8,436 bases of DNA from DATHVI01 sp035461385 (GTDB lineage: Bacteria > Actinomycetota > Thermoleophilia > Solirubrobacterales > 70-9), in contig DATHVI010000159.1 of NCBI GenBank assembly GCA_035461385.1, positions 1 to 8,436 of the forward strand. Direction: 5' to 3'. A model generated the notes under the pieces. That model saw nothing but the letters and a program-made list of their open reading frames with translations, ran no database searches and was not told the origin of the DNA. Shown piece after piece: positions 5,314 to 8,436 of this stretch. How positions within the stretch are numbered: position 1 is the first letter of the stretch; every line of letters begins with the position of its first letter. The translations under genes and the position numbers were made by a program.

Positions 5314-8300
5314 TTGCCCAGGCGCGACGACATCCACCGAATCCTGCTGATCGGCTCGGGGCCGATCGTGATCGGCCAGGCGGCCGAGTTCGACTACTCC
5401 GGGGTGCAGGCCTGCAAGGTCCTCCGCGCCGAGGGCTACGAGGTCGTGCTCGTGAACTCGAACCCGGCGACGATCATGACCGACCCGGAGTTCGCCGACC
5501 GCACCTACGTCGAGCCGCTGATCCCCGAGGCGGTGGCGGCGATCATCGACCGCGAGCGGCCTGACGCGCTGCTGCCGACCCTCGGCGGGCAGACCGCGCT
5601 CAACCTCGCCAAGGCCCTCCACGACGACGGCACGCTCGAGCGCCACGGGGTCGAGCTGATCGGCGCCGACTACGAGGCGATCCACCGCGCCGAGGATCGC
5701 GACGCCTTCAGGCGGACGATGCAGAGGGCCGGACTGCGCGTCCCGTGGTCGCGAATCGTCGAGTCGGTCGCCAACGCCGAGCGCGCACTCGCAGCCGGCG
5801 AGATCGCCCTGCCGGCGATCGTCCGCCCGGCGTTCACCCTCGGCGGCGAGGGCGGCGGGGTCGGCCGCACCGCGACCGAGCTCGCCCAGGTGATCTCCGA
5901 GGGGCTTGCCGCGAGCCCGATCAACCAGGTGCTGGTCGAGGAGTCGGTGATCGGCTGGGGGGAGTTCGAGCTCGAGCTGATGCGCGACCGCAACGACAAC
6001 GTCGTCGTCATCTGCTCGATCGAGAACGTCGACCCGATGGGGGTCCACACCGGCGACAGCGTCACCGTCGCCCCGGCCCAGACGCTCACCGACGACCTCT
6101 ACCAGCAGCTCCGAGACCAGGCGTTGCGGGTGATCCGGGCGGTCGGCGTTGAGACCGGCGGCTCGAACATCCAGTTCGCGGTCCACCCCGAGAGCGGGGA
6201 GATCGTCGTGATCGAGATGAACCCCCGCGTCTCGCGCTCGTCGGCGCTCGCGTCGAAGGCGACCGGGTTCCCGATCGCGAAGATCGCCGCCAAGCTCGCG
6301 GTCGGCTACGCGCTCGAGGAGATCCCGAACGACATCACCGGCGTCACGCCGGCGTCGTTCGAGCCGACGATCGACTACGTGGTGACGAAGATGCCGCGGT
6401 TCGCGTTCGAGAAGTTCCCGGGTGCGGAGGGCTCGCTCACGACCCACATGAAGTCGGTCGGCGAGGCGATGGCGATCGGGCGGACGTTCCGCGAGTCGTT
6501 CGCGAAGGCGATGCGCTCGCGCGAGCTCGACTCGGCGCCCGAGCCGCCCGAGGACACCGCCGAGCTGCTCACCCGGCTCGAGACGCCGAGCCCCGACCGC
6601 TACGACCTCGTGCTCGAGGCGTTCCGCCGCGGGATCGATGCCGACGAGGTCGCCCGCCGGACGCTCGTCGACCCATGGTTCCTGGCCGAGCTCCGCGAGC
6701 TCGCGACGGAAGGCGACGGGACCGCGGAGCTCGATCGCGCGTTCCGCGCGGTCGACACCTGCGCGGCCGAGTTCGAGGCCCGGACCCCGTACTACTACTC
6801 CGCGCACGAACGAACGCCCGTCGCCTCCTCCGCGTCGCGTCCGGGGACGACGGGGTCTGAGGAGGACCCTGCTTCCAGCCACAGGTTCCTGGCCGGGGAG
6901 GTGAGGCGCGGTGAGCGGGCGTCGGTGATCATCCTCGGCTCGGGTCCGAACCGGATCGGGCAGGGGATCGAGTTCGACTACTGCTGCGTCCACGCCGCGA
7001 TGTGCGTGCGGGAGTCGGGGCGCGACGCGGTGATCGTCAACTGCAACCCGGAGACCGTGTCGACCGACTACGACACCTCCGACCGGCTCTACTTCGAGCC
7101 GTTGACCGTCGACGACGTGCTCGCGGTCTGCGAGATCGAGCAGCCCGAGGGGGTGATCGTCCAGTTCGGCGGCCAGACTCCGCTGCGGCTCGCGCGAGCG
7201 CTCGAGCAGGCCGGCGTCCCGCTGCTCGGCACGCCGGTCGACGCGATCGACCTCGCCGAGGACCGGGGCAGGTTCGGGGCGTTGCTGCGCCGGCTCGAGG
7301 TCTCGCACCCGCCGTACGGCACCGCGCACTCGGCCGAGGAGGCGGTGTCGATCGCCGGGGAGGTCGGCTTCCCGCTCCTCGTCCGCCCCTCCTACGTGCT
7401 CGGCGGCCGGGCGATGGAGATCTGCTACTCGGATCAAGGCCTCGCCGCCTACCTCGCCCAGAACGTGAAGGCCGACCAGGAGCACCCGCTGCTGCTCGAC
7501 CGCTTCCTCGAGGACGCGATCGAGGTCGACGTCGACGCGCTCTGCGACGGGACCGACTGCTACGTCGCCGCGGTGATGCAGCACGTCGAGGAGGCGGGCA
7601 TCCACTCGGGCGATTCGGCGTGCGTGATCCCGCCGCTCAGCCTCGGCGAGGAGATGATCGCCGAGATCGAGGCGACGACGACGCGGCTCGCGCTCGAGCT
7701 CGGAGTCGTCGGCCTGATCAACATCCAGTACGCGATCGCCGGCGGCGAGCTCTACGTGATCGAGGCAAACCCCCGCGCCTCGCGGACGGTGCCGTTCGTC
7801 TCGAAGGCGATCGGGCTGCCGCTCGCCAAGCTCGCCTGTCGGCTGATGCTCGGCGGGCGGCTGGCCGAGATCGAGCTCCCCGAGCCGCCGATCGAGCACG
7901 TCTCGGTCAAGGAGGCGGTGCTGCCGTTCTCGCGCTTCGCCGGCGCCGACTCGGTGCTCGGGCCGGAGATGAAGTCGACCGGCGAGGTGATGGGCATCGC
8001 CGCCGACTTCCCGACCGCGTTCGGCAAGGCGCAGGCCGCGGCCGGGGTCGGGCTCCCGTCGGAGGGGACCGTGTTCATCACCGTCACCGACACCGACAAG
8101 CCCGCGGCGACGCAGCTCGCGGCCCGCTTCCACGACGTCGGCTTCGAGATCATCGCCACCCGCGGCACGGCGCAGGCGATCTCGCGGATGGGCATCCCGG
8201 TGCGGGCGATCAACAAGATCGCCGAGGGCTCGCCGCACGTCGTCGACTACATCCGCAACGGCGACGTCGACCTGGTGATCAACACGCCGACCGGAAGCGG

Positions 8301-8436
8301 CGCGCGCTCGGACGGCTACGAGATCCGCAGCGCCGCGGTCCGGCACGGGATCCCGTGCCTGACGACGATGACCGGCGCCTCCGCGGCCGCCCGCGCGATC
8401 TTCGCCAGCAGCGGCGCGGCGGGGGAGCCGCGATCG
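5314..8436 (+). CDS. carB: Carbamoyl-phosphate synthase large subunit, with in-frame insertion (3' end cut by window edge)
   Basis: 1041 codons are visible in one uninterrupted frame; the stop lies just past the edge. CarB makes carbamoyl phosphate from bicarbonate, ammonia and two ATP. First half: GSGPIVIGQ (14-22), GGQTALNLA (91-99), the ATP-grasp loop PAFTLGGEGGG (172-182) and EMNPRVSRSS (301-310). An oligomerisation region leads to TPYYYS. Second half: LGSGPNRIGQG (from 541), RPSYVLGGRAME (691-702), EANPRASRTVPF (817-828). A methylglyoxal-synthase-like allosteric domain starts near 919. Residues about 501-527, in the linker between the oligomerisation region and the second synthetase half, are extra relative to the family. 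The start is TTG at 5314, one base after the carA stop. It gives the family-like N-terminus PRRDDIHRILLIGSGP, but there is no strong ribosome binding site, so coupling to carA is likely. The motif usually GGTGGG or GGSGGG reads GGEGGG here. Confidence 0.96.
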   Translation, partial: MPRRDDIHRILLIGSGPIVIGQAAEFDYSGVQACKVLRAEGYEVVLVNSNPATIMTDPEFADRTYVEPLIPEAVAAIIDRERPDALLPTLGGQTALNLAKALHDDGTLERHGVELIGADYEAIHRAEDRDAFRRTMQRAGLRVPWSRIVESVANAERALAAGEIALPAIVRPAFTLGGEGGGVGRTATELAQVISEGLAASPINQVLVEESVIGWGEFELELMRDRNDNVVVICSIENVDPMGVHTGDSVTVAPAQTLTDDLYQQLRDQALRVIRAVGVETGGSNIQFAVHPESGEIVVIEMNPRVSRSSALASKATGFPIAKIAAKLAVGYALEEIPNDITGVTPASFEPTIDYVVTKMPRFAFEKFPGAEGSLTTHMKSVGEAMAIGRTFRESFAKAMRSRELDSAPEPPEDTAELLTRLETPSPDRYDLVLEAFRRGIDADEVARRTLVDPWFLAELRELATEGDGTAELDRAFRAVDTCAAEFEARTPYYYSAHERTPVASSASRPGTTGSEEDPASSHRFLAGEVRRGERASVIILGSGPNRIGQGIEFDYCCVHAAMCVRESGRDAVIVNCNPETVSTDYDTSDRLYFEPLTVDDVLAVCEIEQPEGVIVQFGGQTPLRLARALEQAGVPLLGTPVDAIDLAEDRGRFGALLRRLEVSHPPYGTAHSAEEAVSIAGEVGFPLLVRPSYVLGGRAMEICYSDQGLAAYLAQNVKADQEHPLLLDRFLEDAIEVDVDALCDGTDCYVAAVMQHVEEAGIHSGDSACVIPPLSLGEEMIAEIEATTTRLALELGVVGLINIQYAIAGGELYVIEANPRASRTVPFVSKAIGLPLAKLACRLMLGGRLAEIELPEPPIEHVSVKEAVLPFSRFAGADSVLGPEMKSTGEVMGIAADFPTAFGKAQAAAGVGLPSEGTVFITVTDTDKPAATQLAARFHDVGFEIIATRGTAQAISRMGIPVRAINKIAEGSPHVVDYIRNGDVDLVINTPTGSGARSDGYEIRSAAVRHGIPCLTTMTGASAAARAIFASSGAAGEPRS
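6811..6894 (+). repeat. Palindromic in-frame insertion inside carB
   Basis: About 84 bp sit between the conserved TPYYYS and the VRRGERASVIILGSGPN segment, where CarB usually has only a short acidic linker. The stretch is a chain of inverted repeats: CGTCC-GG-GGACG (6838-6849); GGGTC (6853-6857) against GACCC (6865-6869) with a 7-nt loop, extended by a G-U and a C-G pair; and CAGG-TT-CCTG (6882-6891). It encodes DPASSHRFLAG, sharing D, P, S, H, R, L and G in order with the carA insertion, and both read the CACAGG core as His-Arg. From carA CACAGG onward, 13 of 17 bases agree (4434-4450 against 6880-6896). Codon use is less deviant than in the carA insert, with 5 of 28 codons ending in A or T. 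Edges are approximate. Confidence 0.55.

Noticed and set aside
6811..6900. A possible frameshift or assembly error in carB
   Set aside because: Reading through codon by codon, the frame stays open and rejoins the conserved VIILGSGPNRIGQG segment correctly, so it is an in-frame insertion.
5161..8346. A 1061-codon open frame on the minus strand opposite carB
   Set aside because: It is a shadow of carB. GC-rich third positions remove stops from the antisense frame; the translation is Arg/Asp/Val-rich low-complexity with no domain motifs, while carB on the plus strand has every family motif.

Overview
This window is a GC-rich (roughly 70% or more by eye, with third codon positions almost all G or C) stretch of bacterial chromosome carrying most of a de novo pyrimidine (UMP) biosynthesis operon. 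The order pyrR-pyrB-pyrC-(extra gene)-carA-carB, the codon bias and the GTG/TTG starts point to Actinomycetota. The style of the proteins suggests a Thermoleophilia-like lineage (Solirubrobacterales/Gaiellales), but that is inference from family resemblance, not a database result.

Layout: positions 1-504 hold the N-terminal part of a minus-strand alpha/beta hydrolase of the haloalkane-dehalogenase type, cut by the left edge. A gap of about 97 bases separates it from pyrR. It holds a plausible extended -10 promoter and a hairpin that fits the published PyrR binding-loop consensus and whose lower stem covers the pyrR Shine-Dalgarno. The operon then runs rightward: pyrR (602-1186), pyrB (1183-2148), pyrC (2148-3500), an isochorismatase-fold cysteine hydrolase (3502-4062), carA (4059-5312) and carB (5314 to the right edge, missing only its last residues). 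Every junction is an overlap of 1-4 bases or a gap of 1 base, so translation is probably coupled along the operon.

How it works together: CarA releases ammonia from glutamine, CarB makes carbamoyl phosphate, PyrB joins it to aspartate, and PyrC closes the ring to dihydroorotate. PyrR senses uridine nucleotides and probably represses translation of its own first cistron, and through coupling the rest. pyrD, pyrE and pyrF are not in the window. The isochorismatase-like enzyme is the unexplained member.

The least ordinary feature is that both carbamoyl-phosphate synthetase subunits carry in-frame, hairpin-rich insertions at surface or linker positions (carA about 4377-4457, carB about 6811-6894). 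The two inserts encode a related peptide, D-(x)-P-x-S-x-H-R-x-L-x-G, around a shared CACAGG core. The carA start region also has a 13-bp direct repeat exactly 60 bp apart. Together these suggest a dispersed palindromic element that tolerates insertion into reading frames, comparable in concept to the Rickettsia palindromic elements.
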